This document shows, in pieces, positions 34,830 through 45,403 of a stretch of 64,000 nt of DNA (position 1 is its first letter; each line of letters opens with the position of its first letter). The stretch comes from Synechococcales cyanobacterium bin31.maxbin.ball.101 (GTDB lineage: Bacteria; Cyanobacteriota; Cyanobacteriia; Leptolyngbyales; Leptolyngbyaceae), in contig JAAFJU010000002.1 of assembly GCA_013298165.1 (NCBI GenBank), positions 1 to 64,000 of the forward strand, in the 5' to 3' direction. The position numbers and the translations under genes were made by a program. The notes under the pieces were generated by a model, which did not search any database, had not been told where the DNA came from, and saw nothing but the letters and a program-made list of their open reading frames with translations.

Positions 34830-35672
34830 TTAGGACGGGCAACGGGTTCGATCGCCTCGGGAGGCACCGCCGTAGACGGCTCCGGTTGAACCTTGGCAGT
34901 TATAGAGGGGAGATTTTGGTGCCTTGCTTTGGGTTAAGGGGGCGGCGTTGCGTTCCCGATCGGCGGTTTTCTTCAGGCCGACTTGCTCTAACAGGTTGAT
35001 CAGTTCCGTCTGGATGGCGCTGTCCTTGGGGTTGAGGTTTTTAGCCGTGACCAGGGTGTCGAGGGCTTCGTACCAGAGGGACGCTTGCGCGTAGACTTGG
35101 GCACGATCGGGGGTGGTGCGCGCTTTGCTGAGGGTTTCTTGGAGGTTTTCGGGTTCTTCTATGCGGGTGATGCCTGCTGAGGGGCTATTGATGCGTTCGA
35201 AGGTTTTGGGGTTGCAGAGGATGGCGACGGACCATTCGTATTTTTTGCCTACGGTTAGTTCTGGTTGGTTGGTGGGGTAGGCGATCGTCTGTAGACCGGG
35301 TTGTTTGGGTTGGATGGTTTGGGACCAGAGGGTGGATTTTCCGATTTCGCGAATCCGGACATCTAAGCTTTGGCTACCGGAGAAGTAGGCGTAGAGGGTG
35401 GGGCGGGGGCTACTGGTTTGGCCGATGTGGCTGGTGGGGGAGAGGGCGGCGATGAAGAGTTTTTCGCTTTGACCGGAGCAGGAGACGCCATCGGCACTGC
35501 GCGTTCCGCTGCCTTCTGTTCGTTGAGGGGTCGATCGTCCAGGGGGCTGGTACTGGACGCGACCTCCGGCTAAAGCTGCCTGTATGGGGGTGCTGCCGCT
35601 AGTAGACAAAAAGGCTTGGATGCTGAGCAGGGCAAGGGCGCTGGTGAATAGGGTGGTGAGTTTGGATGTCAT
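34830..35672 (-). CDS. DUF928 domain-containing secreted protein
   Basis: 280 residues with an N-terminal signal peptide (hydrophobic residues 7-22, then STSGS). The DUF928 core follows: PRPTLYAYFSGSQSLDVRIRE, LWSQTIQP-QPGLQTIAYP, LTVGKKYEWSVAILCNP and a helical C-terminus with TPDRAQVYAQASLWYEALDTL. Such proteins sit with CHAT/CHASE2 proteins in cyanobacteria but here stand alone. The 3' end encodes a repeat (GGGAGGCACCGCCGTAGACG) as GGASRGDR. Confidence 0.8.
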   Translation of the reverse strand: MTSKLTTLFTSALALLSIQAFLSTSGSTPIQAALAGGRVQYQPPGRSTPQRTEGSGTRSADGVSCSGQSEKLFIAALSPTSHIGQTSSPRPTLYAYFSGSQSLDVRIREIGKSTLWSQTIQPKQPGLQTIAYPTNQPELTVGKKYEWSVAILCNPKTFERINSPSAGITRIEEPENLQETLSKARTTPDRAQVYAQASLWYEALDTLVTAKNLNPKDSAIQTELINLLEQVGLKKTADRERNAAPLTQSKAPKSPLYNCQGSTGAVYGGASRGDRTRCPS

Positions 35673-36003
35673 ACTAGGGTCTCCTGAGGGCGGCGCGATT
35701 CTCTATAGTCTTCTAATCTGTCTGTGACAAATCCGAATTGTTTTGGAGTTTCTGTATTTTTCTATGGTTTTTTGGGGCTGGCAGTGATATCAACCCGAGG
35801 GGGCTGTGATCTGACTCGATCGCTTTTCAAAAAGAAGGCGTTTCGGCCCATTAAGTTCCCCATTCTGAGAAAAATGTGGAAAGAAGCTTCAAAATTTGGG
35901 ATTCAGCGAAGCTATACAAATGAAGTTTTCGGCTTATGCAAGCCCTAAGCAATGCCCAAACAGTTATGGCGGCTGGATGCCTTTAAAGAAGATGCTTTCA
36001 AAG
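35673..36003. other. Intergenic stretch between DUF928 gene and chlH end
   Basis: About 330 bases. A 74-codon plus-strand frame (35724-35948) has no recognisable features and no good ribosome-binding site. Nothing else is seen apart from the chlH terminator just beyond. Confidence 0.5.
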
Positions 36004-36041
36004 AAAAGGAGCTAAGCCATTAATGTGGCTTAGCTCCTTTT
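36004..36041 (-). terminator. Rho-independent terminator of chlH
   Basis: AAAAGGAGCTAAGCCA and TGGCTTAGCTCCTTTT form a perfect 16-bp stem with a 6-base loop, 31 bases past the chlH stop, with T-rich flank on the minus strand. Confidence 0.9.
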
Positions 36042-36071
36042 AAAATTAGTAAAAATTAGATTGTTGAATGA

Positions 36072-39000
36072 TTATTCAACGCCTTCAATCCGATCTTCGA
36101 CTTCTTGATAGAGTTCGCGGAGCCGATCGAGGTTCTCGTCACTGGTTTCCCAATAGCCGCGACCGTTCGCTTCTAGCAGGGTCGTGACCATTTTGCGGAA
36201 CGAGTTGGGGTTCAAGTTAAGAAGACGCTCTTGCATTTCCTTATCTTTCATGAAGGTACTGTTGGCATCTTCGTAGACCCAGTTATCCACTGCATCCGCC
36301 GTCGCCGACCAGCCCATGGTGTTGACCAAGCGCTTCGACAATTCACGTACGCCCTCGTAGCCGTGGGACAGCATTCCTTCGTACCACTTGGGGTTCAGGA
36401 GCTTCGTGCGGGAGTCGAGACGGACGGTCTCTGACAGGGTACGAATTTGAGCATTCGCGGTCGTCGTATCGGCCATGTAGGACGTGGGCGCTTTGCCGTC
36501 GTCACGCAGTCTCGATACGATCTTCGTGGGGTCGGAGTCGTAGTAGTGCGAGACATCCGTGAGGGAAATCTCGGACGAGTCTAGGTTTTGGAAGGTCACG
36601 TCGGCGGTCTTGAGGGACGCGCGGAAGAGGTCTTCTTTTTGCTCCATGACGCCGGGATTGTCGGAGGAGAAGGCAAATCCCTTGCGGGCAAGGTACATGT
36701 TTTGCAGTTCTTCTTCGTTTTCCCAGGTGCCATTTTCAACGGCGAGGTTGATGTTGGAGGAGTAGGAGCCGGACGCATTTGAAAACACACGGGTTGCGGC
36801 TTGTCGGACGCTGACGCCGAGCTGGGCGGCTTGGTCGATCGCGTGCTTTCTGACGTAGTTCATTTCCAATGGCTCGTCTGCTTCAGCAGCCATTTTCACG
36901 GCTTGGTCGAGCAGCGCCATTTGGTTGATGAATAGATCGCGGAAGACGCCGGAGCAGTTGACTACCACGTCAATGCGGGGACGACCGAGTTCATTTAACG
37001 GAATTAATTCCAGTTTGTTCACCCGACCGAAGGCATCAGCCACAGGCTTCGTCCCGACCATCCAGAGGATTTGGGCTAGGGATTCGCCGTAGGTCTTGAT
37101 GTTGTCGGTACCCCAGAGGACGCAGGCGATCGTCTCAGGATAAGCGCCATCGTTTTCAGCACGTTGACGATCGATCAACCGATCGACCACTACCTTCGCC
37201 GCATTCACCGCTGCGGTCGTGGGAATGGACTGAGGATCCAAGGCGTGAATGTTCTTGCCTGTGGGCAGGACATCCGGGTTGCGAATTGGGTCGCCACCGG
37301 GACCGGGCATGATGTATTCACCATTGAGACCCGTGAGCAATCCACCGAGTTCATTGTCCGCAACGACCTGTTTTAGACAGAACTGTAGGAATTCAAACAA
37401 CGGCTTGATGGCATCTCCATCGACGTTGCCATAGCCCAGGCTATGCAGAGCCTCCACCCAAGGCTCTTGTTTGCCACCAAACCCGTTAAACAGGTTGCCA
37501 AACATCGACGTTTTGGACACGCGGCCTTCTTCGTCTTGCTGTGCGCGCACCATAGCGGTGACGGCAGCACGACTTGCGGCATTGATGTCGTTGAGCAGTT
37601 GGACATCATCCAAGACACCCAAATCGCTGTTCTTAAAGATGTCGTCGATGTTGCGATAAACGCTGTTAGCGATCACGCGGGTCAGGCTGAGAATACCGTC
37701 TTCTTCCCGATCGAGGCTAGCAATATTAACCAAGGTGGCGATCGCTTCATCGGCAGTCGGCGGTTTGCCAATGGTGTGCAAGCCGCAGGGCAGGAGACGT
37801 GATTCGATTTCCATGATCTTGATGTAGATCTTGCCGACGATCGTGTCGCGCTGATCTTGGGTCAGTTCTGCGGCGCTGCCTTCTGGCAATACCACATCTC
37901 GATCCAAGTTACAGATGCGGGCTTGATCCATGATGGAATCCACGATCTGAACGCCGCGTCCGCCATCTTTAAGCGTTTGGTAAGACGCAATCAACTCACC
38001 CAAGGCTTTCAAACCCTTATACAATCCTGCATTTTCCGCAGGGGGCGTCAGGTAGGAAATCGTCTCAGCGTAGGAGCGACGTTTTGCGATCGTCGCTTCA
38101 GACGGGTTATTGGCTGCGTAGTAGTAAAGGTTGGGAATCGAGCCAATCAGACTGTCGGGATAGCAGGTATCCGACATTCCCATTTGCTTACCGGGCATGA
38201 ATTCCAGAGAGCCGTGGGTGCCAAAGTGCAGCACGGCATCGGCTTCCCACACCCGTTCGAGATAGGTGTAGTAGGCGGCGAACCCGTGGTGAGGGCTGGC
38301 CGATCGGCTGAACAGCAAGCGCATGGGATCGCCTTCATAGCCAAAGGTCGGTTGAACGCCGATGAAGACATTGCCAAACTGTTTTCCGAAGATCAGCAGG
38401 TTTTGTCCATCGGTATTCAGATGGCCCGGAGCAGGTCCCCAGGAGTCATGCAGACGAGTGTGATAGGGCGTCAGACGCTCATACTCTTCGACGGACATGC
38501 GGTAAGCAACGTTCAGGTCAGGGCTGCTGTACTGGGCTTCGGCGTCGTGAAGGACTTCTAACATCAATGCTTTGGAGTCTTCAGGCAAGTCGCCGACGGC
38601 ATAGCCATCACCTTTCAAGCCTTCCAGCACTTTGTAAATGGAGCCAAACACGTCCAAGTAGGCCGCCGTCCCCACGTTTCCTTTATCCGGTGGGAAGCTG
38701 AAAACGGTGATCGCAACTTTTTTCTCGGCTTGCTTTTTACGGCGAAGATTTGCCCATTTCAGTGCGCGTTTTGCAATGGTTTCGACCCGATCCTGCAAGG
38801 TAATGGATTTCCCCGTGGAACCATCACGACCGGACATGACGATCGGTTCGATCGCCCCATCCAACTCAGGCAATGCAATCTGCAACGCCACTTGAATCGG
38901 ATGCAGACCTAAATCACTGTCCTGCCACTCTTCGGTGGTCTGGAACACTAACGGCAACGCCACCATATAGGGACGGTTGAGCTTCTTCAGAGAATCGATC

Positions 39001-40085
39001 GCCTTCGGATGATCTTGCTTAGCAGGGCCACCTACTAATGCAAATCCAGTCAGGGATACAACTGCATCCACGATCGCTTCCTGCTTATTAATCGGCTCGT
39101 AGAAGTACTCATCTACGGGTTTTGAAAAGTCGAGACCGCCTGCGAAGACGGGAATGACCCGCGCACCCATGGCTTCAAATTCCGACACCATGGCCACATA
39201 GTGCGCGTCGTCGCCTGTGACGATATGGGTCCGCTGCATGACGAGACCGATCGTCGGACAGTCGCCCTTGCGCTGGGCCTCAGGCAAGTCCTTACGGGAG
39301 GCGTACCAGTTCAGATACTCCTTCGCATCGTCATACATGCTAGGCGCTAGCGGATGCCAGATGCCCATGTCCAGGTAGGTAATGGGTTCAGCGTAGGAAA
39401 AAGCTGCCGTCTCGTCATTGTCCGATCGGGCGGTATCTTTGCCGTTGAAGACATATTTATCTGCCAACATCAAGAAGAAGTTTTCCAGGTTTTCTTCGTT
39501 GCCGCCCAGCCAATACTGGAAGCTCAGCATGAAGTTGCGGGCATCTTGCGCTTTTTCCATAGGCAAGAATTTCAGCACCGTCGGCAAGGTCCGCAGAAGC
39601 TTCAACATCGCATCTTGGAAACCCGCTCCGGATTTCTCTTTGCGCTTCTTCATGAAGCTGCCAATGACGCTCTTGGACTGGCCGATTTGAGCGAGCGAAA
39701 AACTGCCCATCTTGTTCAGGCGCATGACCTGAGGCATGGAGGGGAAGACCACTGACACATCGAGCTTGTCTTTGATTGGCTCGACGGCGGCGACGATTTT
39801 GTCCGCCAGGTCTTCTAGGAAAATTAGGGAGGCGATGAAAATGTTGGCTTCGGCGACGTCGCGCTTGAAGTCCTCGTAATTACCATTGTCTCGCAGCTCT
39901 TCGATCAGGTAGCCACTAATCTCGATCGCAATGTCGGAGTGTTTGGCGTTGATGGATCTTACAGCCGCAGAAATGGCGCTTTGGTATTGCGGCTCCAGCA
40001 CTACGTACACCACCTTGACAAGCGATCGACCTTTAAGGTCATCCGGCTTGATATGGCGGACGGTCGGCTTAGTGTAAGTGAACAT
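36072..40085 (-). CDS. chlH: Magnesium chelatase subunit H
   Basis: 1337 residues from ATG 40085 ([12 protein letters not shown]), the usual ChlH length. Features: [22 protein letters not shown] at the start, [44 protein letters not shown] with the conserved His/Glu, and [14 protein letters not shown]. ChlH binds protoporphyrin IX and, with ChlI and ChlD and Gun4, inserts Mg to start chlorophyll synthesis. A longer frame back to 40154 has no family support. It has its own terminator; the long leader upstream (40086-40400) is likely regulatory. Confidence 0.97.
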   Translation of the reverse strand: MFTYTKPTVRHIKPDDLKGRSLVKVVYVVLEPQYQSAISAAVRSINAKHSDIAIEISGYLIEELRDNGNYEDFKRDVAEANIFIASLIFLEDLADKIVAAVEPIKDKLDVSVVFPSMPQVMRLNKMGSFSLAQIGQSKSVIGSFMKKRKEKSGAGFQDAMLKLLRTLPTVLKFLPMEKAQDARNFMLSFQYWLGGNEENLENFFLMLADKYVFNGKDTARSDNDETAAFSYAEPITYLDMGIWHPLAPSMYDDAKEYLNWYASRKDLPEAQRKGDCPTIGLVMQRTHIVTGDDAHYVAMVSEFEAMGARVIPVFAGGLDFSKPVDEYFYEPINKQEAIVDAVVSLTGFALVGGPAKQDHPKAIDSLKKLNRPYMVALPLVFQTTEEWQDSDLGLHPIQVALQIALPELDGAIEPIVMSGRDGSTGKSITLQDRVETIAKRALKWANLRRKKQAEKKVAITVFSFPPDKGNVGTAAYLDVFGSIYKVLEGLKGDGYAVGDLPEDSKALMLEVLHDAEAQYSSPDLNVAYRMSVEEYERLTPYHTRLHDSWGPAPGHLNTDGQNLLIFGKQFGNVFIGVQPTFGYEGDPMRLLFSRSASPHHGFAAYYTYLERVWEADAVLHFGTHGSLEFMPGKQMGMSDTCYPDSLIGSIPNLYYYAANNPSEATIAKRRSYAETISYLTPPAENAGLYKGLKALGELIASYQTLKDGGRGVQIVDSIMDQARICNLDRDVVLPEGSAAELTQDQRDTIVGKIYIKIMEIESRLLPCGLHTIGKPPTADEAIATLVNIASLDREEDGILSLTRVIANSVYRNIDDIFKNSDLGVLDDVQLLNDINAASRAAVTAMVRAQQDEEGRVSKTSMFGNLFNGFGGKQEPWVEALHSLGYGNVDGDAIKPLFEFLQFCLKQVVADNELGGLLTGLNGEYIMPGPGGDPIRNPDVLPTGKNIHALDPQSIPTTAAVNAAKVVVDRLIDRQRAENDGAYPETIACVLWGTDNIKTYGESLAQILWMVGTKPVADAFGRVNKLELIPLNELGRPRIDVVVNCSGVFRDLFINQMALLDQAVKMAAEADEPLEMNYVRKHAIDQAAQLGVSVRQAATRVFSNASGSYSSNINLAVENGTWENEEELQNMYLARKGFAFSSDNPGVMEQKEDLFRASLKTADVTFQNLDSSEISLTDVSHYYDSDPTKIVSRLRDDGKAPTSYMADTTTANAQIRTLSETVRLDSRTKLLNPKWYEGMLSHGYEGVRELSKRLVNTMGWSATADAVDNWVYEDANSTFMKDKEMQERLLNLNPNSFRKMVTTLLEANGRGYWETSDENLDRLRELYQEVEDRIEGVE

Positions 40086-40403
40086 GCGGTTCAGACTCCT
40101 TCGATGCTTGTTCTCTTCGATAATCAGTGTTTGACGATCGGCACCCATCCCCAAATCGGGATTCAGCGCCTCCAGATGAAGCTTTACAAACTTTGAATGA
40201 AAGTAAGCCGCTCAACGGTCGTAACGTTTATTAAACCACGAAGCTCTAGACGAGCGCGGAATCAGGGCTAGGAACTGAAACAACTTGATATAAAGAGGGT
40301 TTCTTATATAACGATCTTGTAACAGTTTGACCGGATCAGACTCAAACGATCATTACGAAACTTTATATTTCGTGTGATATTAAAATAATGTTAACCCGTG
40401 ACG

Positions 40404-40634
40404 TTAGGGGTGATGGGAACTGCTGGACGGTTGAATGGGGAAGTCTAGGCGCGCGGTCAGGTGTGGGATGACAGAGACGAGGCACAGTCCGATGAGGAGA
40501 ATGGTGAGGGACTGGAGCGTCGGAAAAATGCCATCACGCAAGAGGCGCGTTAAGGGGTGACTCTGGTAACGCAGCGATCGGATCGAAGTATTTTTAACGA
40601 ATGGCCCAGGGGAATAGCTCTTGCTAGAGAACAT
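40404..40634 (-). CDS. Possible small membrane protein
   Basis: 76 residues. It has a basic N-terminus (SLRYQSHPLTRLLRDG), one clear membrane helix (LTILLIGLCLVSVIPH, about residues 43-58) and a polar Ser/His tail. It lies alone between chlH and apcD. Composition is like a real short protein but I do not recognise a family, so it could be spurious. Confidence 0.35.
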   Translation of the reverse strand: MFSSKSYSPGPFVKNTSIRSLRYQSHPLTRLLRDGIFPTLQSLTILLIGLCLVSVIPHLTARLDFPIQPSSSSHHP

Positions 40635-40821
40635 AAAAAAGACTCAAGAGGAACAGCAGATCGATGCGATCTGCGGGGAATCTACGGTCCGCCTGGATCA
40701 GGCGATGTTCGACAGTTGGCTTTTAATTAGCGGTTGATGACTAATAACTGTCTAATACCTGTCTTAGTGTAGATCTCTGCTGAACCCGTTGGCCAGGTTT
40801 TGGATGTTAAGAATCACAATG

Positions 40822-40861
40822 AAAAAAGCACTCGATGCAAAGAGCGATCGAGTGCTTTTTT
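40822..40861. terminator. Terminator of apcD
   Basis: AAAAAAGCACTCGAT pairs with ATCGAGTGCTTTTTT around a 10-base loop. It lies 35 bases past the apcD stop and is T-rich on both strands. Confidence 0.92.
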
Positions 40862-40895
40862 CAATTTAATCTTAGGCTATGAATCAGATGGGAAA

Positions 40896-41381
40896 TTAGG
40901 ACATCGCCTGGATGATGAAGTCAAAATAGGGCGCAGCAGCAGCGGCATCTGCATCACTCAACAAGTCCAGAGAGGCTGTTTTGAGGCATTTGATCGCATC
41001 TAACATCCCAGGAACCGGAACGCCGAGGGAGTTGTACATTTCCCGGACGCCGACAATCCCGATGCTTTCGATCGGATCCTTGTCGCCTGCCAAAACCCCA
41101 TAGGTCACAAGGCGCAGGTACCAGCCGTAATCACGGATGCAGAGGGCGCGTTCCCGTCCACCAAAGGCATTACCGCCGGGGGCGATGTATTCAGGGTGGA
41201 CTTTCCAAAGGTTTTTAACGGATTCATCAATGATTTTTTTCTCATTTTCTGAAAGCGTCGAAACGATGCGCGTCCGCTGTGCTCCGGTCTGGAAATACTC
41301 TTGCACGCTCTTGAGTTCACCGCTGGTCGGATACCGCAGTTCATCGTCGGCTGTGAGAATAACTTGGCTAACTACGCTCAT
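40896..41381 (-). CDS. apcD: Allophycocyanin alpha-B chain
   Basis: 161 residues, the normal length. Chromophore Cys81 is in [45 protein letters not shown] and [14 protein letters not shown] distinguish ApcD from ApcA (NADAEARYL, GARERIIKQ). ApcD is a terminal emitter that passes energy from the phycobilisome core to photosystem I. It stands alone, as apcD usually does, with a strong terminator. Confidence 0.95.
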   Translation of the reverse strand: MSVVSQVILTADDELRYPTSGELKSVQEYFQTGAQRTRIVSTLSENEKKIIDESVKNLWKVHPEYIAPGGNAFGGRERALCIRDYGWYLRLVTYGVLAGDKDPIESIGIVGVREMYNSLGVPVPGMLDAIKCLKTASLDLLSDADAAAAAPYFDFIIQAMS

Positions 41382-41514
41382 AGGAGATGTTTTTTAAGGG
41401 CTGTCTTTTTGAATTCTTCTAGTAGTTTATCTACTTTCGGGAGTTTGCAGAAGGGGGAAGCCGAGATTTATGGGAAATCCGTTACATTGCTTAACAAATT
41501 ACGGGGTTCAAAAA

Positions 41515-41597
41515 CGGAGAGGGTGGGATTCGAACCCACGGTACTTGCGTACATCCGATTTCAAGTCGGACGCATTCGACCACTCTGCCACCTCTCC
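41515..41597 (-). tRNA. trnS-UGA: tRNA-Ser (anticodon UGA)
   Basis: On the minus strand: 7-bp acceptor stem GGAGAGG/CCTCTCC, anticodon stem TCCGA/TCGGA with loop CTTGAAA (anticodon TGA), a long variable arm typical of class II (about 14 bases), T arm GTGGG-TTCGAAT-CCCAC and discriminator G. 83 bases; CCA is not encoded. Confidence 0.95.
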
Positions 41598-41640
41598 AGG
41601 TAAAGCTCTCAGTATTCTAGCGTAATTTTTTATGAGAGTT

Positions 41641-42531
41641 TCAGATTTTTTTAGAGATTAAATCGTCTTCATAGATGATTTGGTGCTGATCGTTGAGCCA
41701 GACGATCGCCGCGCTGTCCAATCGATCGTTTTTAATCTGGACCAGGGTGAAACAGCGGTTGGTGGTGTTGGTCTTGGTGGAGTGGATGATGCGGGGGACG
41801 CAGGCGGCGTTTAGATACGTTGTATAGCTTGTCTGGCGCAGGCGTTCGCGCTGGGCGGTGAGGTGACGCAGGCGATGGTGCATATGGCCGAAGGTGACGA
41901 AGACGATCGATTTGCCCAGTTGTTCGGCTTGGTGGATGGCGGCTTCTAGGTCCCGATCGCCGTGATCCCCGCCCAAGGGATTCCAGTCTTTGCCGCAGAG
42001 TGAATCCGGCCGATCGCCTAGGCCAGCGGGTCCGTTATGGCCCATGAGAATAATCTGTTGACCTTGGGCGTCTTGAATTTGTTGGACGATGCGATCGGTG
42101 GATTCACTCTGATTGTGGATGCCGTAGCGATCGCGGTAAAAGCGCTTGCTGTTCCATTCGGCACCGCCGGAACTAAAGGGCCGCCCGCCGACCACGGTGA
42201 GATCCCACTGGGGAAACTCTAGTTTGCTGTAGCCGACGTGGGTGTCTCCGATGAGGTCCAGTTGTATTTGCAGGCGATCTTCAACGGTGCGATCGTAGGG
42301 GGCATTTTCTCGTCCGGACTTGGTGCTGCTGTACCAGGCATCATGATTTCCAAAAATAATCGCCTTGGGCAGATCAAGCTGCGACACCTGCCGCACCACC
42401 GCCACCGATTCATTGCCAAAATCGCCCACAAACAGGACCAAATCGACCTGTAGACTATGTAGCGCCCCATGGTCAGCCTGTTCCCACTGATCATGGACAT
42501 CCCCCACGATCGCAATCTTCAAGTCCTGCAC
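41641..42531 (-). CDS. TIGR04168-type metallophosphoesterase
   Basis: 296 residues. Metal-binding motifs are in order: IVGDVHDQW (D-x-H), FVGDFGNES (GD-x-x-N), FGNHDAWYS (GNHD), LMGHNGP and TFGHMHH. This pattern is that of the cyanobacterial/plant calcineurin-like family TIGR04168. It hydrolyses phosphoesters in principle; substrate unknown. Confidence 0.85.
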   Translation of the reverse strand: MQDLKIAIVGDVHDQWEQADHGALHSLQVDLVLFVGDFGNESVAVVRQVSQLDLPKAIIFGNHDAWYSSTKSGRENAPYDRTVEDRLQIQLDLIGDTHVGYSKLEFPQWDLTVVGGRPFSSGGAEWNSKRFYRDRYGIHNQSESTDRIVQQIQDAQGQQIILMGHNGPAGLGDRPDSLCGKDWNPLGGDHGDRDLEAAIHQAEQLGKSIVFVTFGHMHHRLRHLTAQRERLRQTSYTTYLNAACVPRIIHSTKTNTTNRCFTLVQIKNDRLDSAAIVWLNDQHQIIYEDDLISKKI

Positions 42532-42606
42532 TAAACCCTCTCTCCCAGTTACTTAAACGTTATTCAGAGTGCGTTATTCAAAGCCTTCAACCCCCAAGGC
42601 TTGGGG

Positions 42607-43890
42607 CTACCGATCGTTGAGCCAGGTGGAACGCCATGCCACTTGCGCTTCGGCGACGGACAGTTTGCGTTGATAAACGCGATAGTCACGGGTGAGGGTT
42701 TGGAGTTCCAGGCTGAGTTCTCGAATATTCCGTCTCCAGCGCATTAGGAGGGGATCGTGAAATTCAAGTTCTGAGAGGCGGACTTGCAGGGCGATGACAT
42801 GGGTGAGTTTCGGTACGACGTTGAGGGGACGGCTCTGTTTCTTTTGAGGAGAGGAAGGTTCCTGGGGTTCTGAGTCTGAGTCCTGCGATCGATCGCGATC
42901 GTTAGAAGAATCAGCAGCCTCAGACTCATTGGAATTCTCTTGCGAATCCCGTGAACGATTGTTAGATTTACTGCTGGATCCACTACCAGAGGCATTCCCC
43001 AGTTCCACCAACATCTGAATCACATGGGAAATCTTGGTCGCCCCATCTCCATTGGCCCGAGAAGCGGCTTCCAATGCCCGATCGGGGACTTGGGGTGGAA
43101 TCAATTGCGCTTTTTGCAGAGCTTGATTGACTTGATAGGACGCTAGACAGATCTGTTCTCGAATGGCATGTTCGATGCTGTCCTGCCAGGAGAGGACGCG
43201 ATCGACGGGCGTTTTGGGTTCTTTGGCGGTGATGGCGGCAGCGACTTGGGAGAGGATAGCCTGAAGTTCGCGGGCATCCGCTTCGGTCATGCGGCGGCGT
43301 CCCGTGTCAGAGCCTGAAAATGGGGTGTCATCCTCGTCCTCATCGTCCTCGTCTTCATCCGCATCGTCTTCGTCTAGATCAATCTCTTCTATTTCCTCCA
43401 CATCCCCCAAAATCTCCTGGATGGCCGATCGTTGTGAGGAACCGAGTCCCGGTGCAAAGTCTGCCAACACCGTTGGATCCGTCAGATCTAGGGTAAAGGA
43501 CGTGGTTCCATCATCCTCTTCTTCGTCCTCTTCTTCATCCATGGACATGAACTGCTCCGGTGTCATGGAGAAAAATTCCGGCATTTGGACGGAGGGCAGT
43601 ACAGGGGGTGGAAAGAGCAATATGTCGGAAATAAATCCGGCGGTTGTTTTAGTGATTTTTTGGATCCGTTGCTGAAGGTCGTGGCGTTGGGTCATGGAGA
43701 GGGCCACAAATTCCTGAGGATAGCCTTCAGTACAAATGTGGTAGCAAGCTTGCAAGACTTGCTGCTGAAAAACGCGCACGAGAACTTGAAGGTAGCCGCC
43801 ATAGGTCTGGTCGAGCTTCGCCTTCAATTCATCCGTTTGACGATCGAGGGAGGCGATTTTTTGTGTCAGTTGCTCAACCGATCCGGTCAT
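42607..43890 (-). CDS. Large conserved cyanobacterial protein with Asp/Glu tract, unknown function
   Basis: 427 residues. Residues 1-110 form a helical coiled coil (QLTQKIASLDRQTDELKAKL). Then come two strongly acidic low-complexity runs (DEEEDEEEDD near 116 and 170-195) and a Ser/Asn/Asp-rich stretch (about 300-340). The C-terminus is helical and conserved-looking (LTHVIALQVRLSELEFHDPLLMRWRRNIRELSLELQTLTRDYRVY). Soluble; no membrane segment. The gene diverges from nothing and precedes cbiA by 45 bases, in the same orientation. Confidence 0.7.
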   Translation of the reverse strand: MTGSVEQLTQKIASLDRQTDELKAKLDQTYGGYLQVLVRVFQQQVLQACYHICTEGYPQEFVALSMTQRHDLQQRIQKITKTTAGFISDILLFPPPVLPSVQMPEFFSMTPEQFMSMDEEEDEEEDDGTTSFTLDLTDPTVLADFAPGLGSSQRSAIQEILGDVEEIEEIDLDEDDADEDEDDEDEDDTPFSGSDTGRRRMTEADARELQAILSQVAAAITAKEPKTPVDRVLSWQDSIEHAIREQICLASYQVNQALQKAQLIPPQVPDRALEAASRANGDGATKISHVIQMLVELGNASGSGSSSKSNNRSRDSQENSNESEAADSSNDRDRSQDSDSEPQEPSSPQKKQSRPLNVVPKLTHVIALQVRLSELEFHDPLLMRWRRNIRELSLELQTLTRDYRVYQRKLSVAEAQVAWRSTWLNDR

Positions 43891-43935
43891 GGGGAAAAAT
43901 CCGAAGAATGTCTAGATTATTTTAAGTCGCTTTAA

Positions 43936-45318
43936 CTAGGATATCGCCATCTTGTGCCACACCTGACATTCACTCAGCCATCGCTTCGGAAATTTAGGTG
44001 TCGCACCCCAGTGGAGATGGAGGTAGGATGCCTGAAAACTGCCGCTCCCCCAGCCTTCCAGGACGGGGGCTTCGCTGTCAGATTGTTCTAGCCGTTTTAA
44101 ATGATAAAGCGGGTCGATCGGCGGATGAATGATTTCCGATCGGTGAAACTCATGGCCGCGCAGCCGATCGCCAATGCGTAACATGGGGGTATTGGACTGG
44201 GCGATGGCGTTCCGGTAGCCAAGGGTGAGGCGATTGCCCATGACGGCTTGGGTGGGCAATGCGCCGACCATGGGATAGTCCTGATTTTCAAAGTCGCGGA
44301 TGCTATTTCCCAAGTACATCAATCCACCACACTCCGCGTAAGTCGGCAATCCGGCGACGATCGATTGTCGAACATGGCGGGTAGCGGTTTGATTATCCGC
44401 CAGTTGTGCGGCGAACATTTCGGGAAAGCCGCCGCCGAGATAGAGTCCTTGGATTCCATCAGGAAGTTTTCGATCTCTGAGGGGACTCCATTCGATGAGT
44501 TCAGCCCCCAGCTTTTGGAGTAGTTCTAAATTGTCAGCGTAGTAAAAATTAAAGGCTTCATCTCTTGCAACCGCAATCCGAACCTTCTGTGCGATCGGAA
44601 TCAGGTGTTGCTCAGGTTTTACGATCGGGGCTGGGCGAGTTTCTGTCGCGAGTAAGGGCAAGAGTCGCTCCCAATCAAAACAGCGCAATCCCAGTTCTGC
44701 AAGCTGTTGAAAAATCTGCTTAAGCTGCGGGAGTTCGTCGGTGGGGACGAGTCCTAGGTGACGATCGGGCAAGCTGATGTTGTCTTCGCGGCGCAGGATG
44801 CCGAGGATGGGAAGATTCAGGGGTTCGATGGCGGCTTTGAGGAGGTCGAGGTGCCGATCGCTGGCGACTTTGTTCAGCACGACGCCGATGACATTGACCT
44901 CGGGATCGAAGCTGCGATATCCGTGAATTAGGGCGGCGATCGATTGGGATGTGCTTTGGCAATTGACGACGAGAAGGACGGGAAGTTTGAGATGTTTTGC
45001 GATGAATGCGGTACTGCCAAATCCCATGGGATTAGCGGCTCCGTCAAATAGTCCCATGACGCCTTCAATCAGCGCGTGGGATTGGCTTTGAGAATGATTA
45101 TAAAAGGTTTGCTCGATGTAGTCTTCGGAGGTGAGAACGGGGTCGAGATTGTAGCAGGGCCGATCGGTGATCCGCGCATGAAACATGGGATCGATGTAGT
45201 CAGGTCCGACTTTGAAGGATTGAACCTGAATTTGTTTTTGTCGGAGGGCGGCGAGGAGGGCTAGGGTGGTGGTGGTTTTGCCGCTACCGGAGCGATCGCC
45301 TGCGATGATCAGGGTCAT
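43936..45318 (-). CDS. cbiA: Cobyrinate a,c-diamide synthase (CobB/CbiA)
   Basis: 460 residues. The N-terminal synthetase domain begins MTLIIAGDRSGSGKTTTT (P-loop) followed by VGPDYIDPMFH and EGVMGLFDG. The C-terminal class-I glutamine amidotransferase has the nucleophile Cys in TYAECGGLMYLG and HLHWG at the end. It amidates cobyrinate in pseudocobalamin synthesis. cobA-hemD and cobS in this window serve the same pathway. Confidence 0.94.
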   Translation of the reverse strand: MTLIIAGDRSGSGKTTTTLALLAALRQKQIQVQSFKVGPDYIDPMFHARITDRPCYNLDPVLTSEDYIEQTFYNHSQSQSHALIEGVMGLFDGAANPMGFGSTAFIAKHLKLPVLLVVNCQSTSQSIAALIHGYRSFDPEVNVIGVVLNKVASDRHLDLLKAAIEPLNLPILGILRREDNISLPDRHLGLVPTDELPQLKQIFQQLAELGLRCFDWERLLPLLATETRPAPIVKPEQHLIPIAQKVRIAVARDEAFNFYYADNLELLQKLGAELIEWSPLRDRKLPDGIQGLYLGGGFPEMFAAQLADNQTATRHVRQSIVAGLPTYAECGGLMYLGNSIRDFENQDYPMVGALPTQAVMGNRLTLGYRNAIAQSNTPMLRIGDRLRGHEFHRSEIIHPPIDPLYHLKRLEQSDSEAPVLEGWGSGSFQASYLHLHWGATPKFPKRWLSECQVWHKMAIS

Positions 45319-45403
45319 GAAATGGCGCTATCCAGAGATAAACAATCATTATGAAGGTTCTGGCGGCGATCGTCTACTGATTGTCTACGGCAAGGCTAGC
45401 CCC

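Noticed and set aside
35724-35948. 74-codon plus-strand frame after the DUF928 gene
   Set aside because: No family pattern, no ribosome site, composition unlike a coding region.
41515-41597. tRNA-Ser as an integration site for the accessory genes
   Set aside because: No integrase and no duplicated tRNA 3' end nearby.
43289-43675. Plus-strand Ser-rich frame
   Set aside because: Antisense of the Asp/Glu tract in the 42607-43890 gene.
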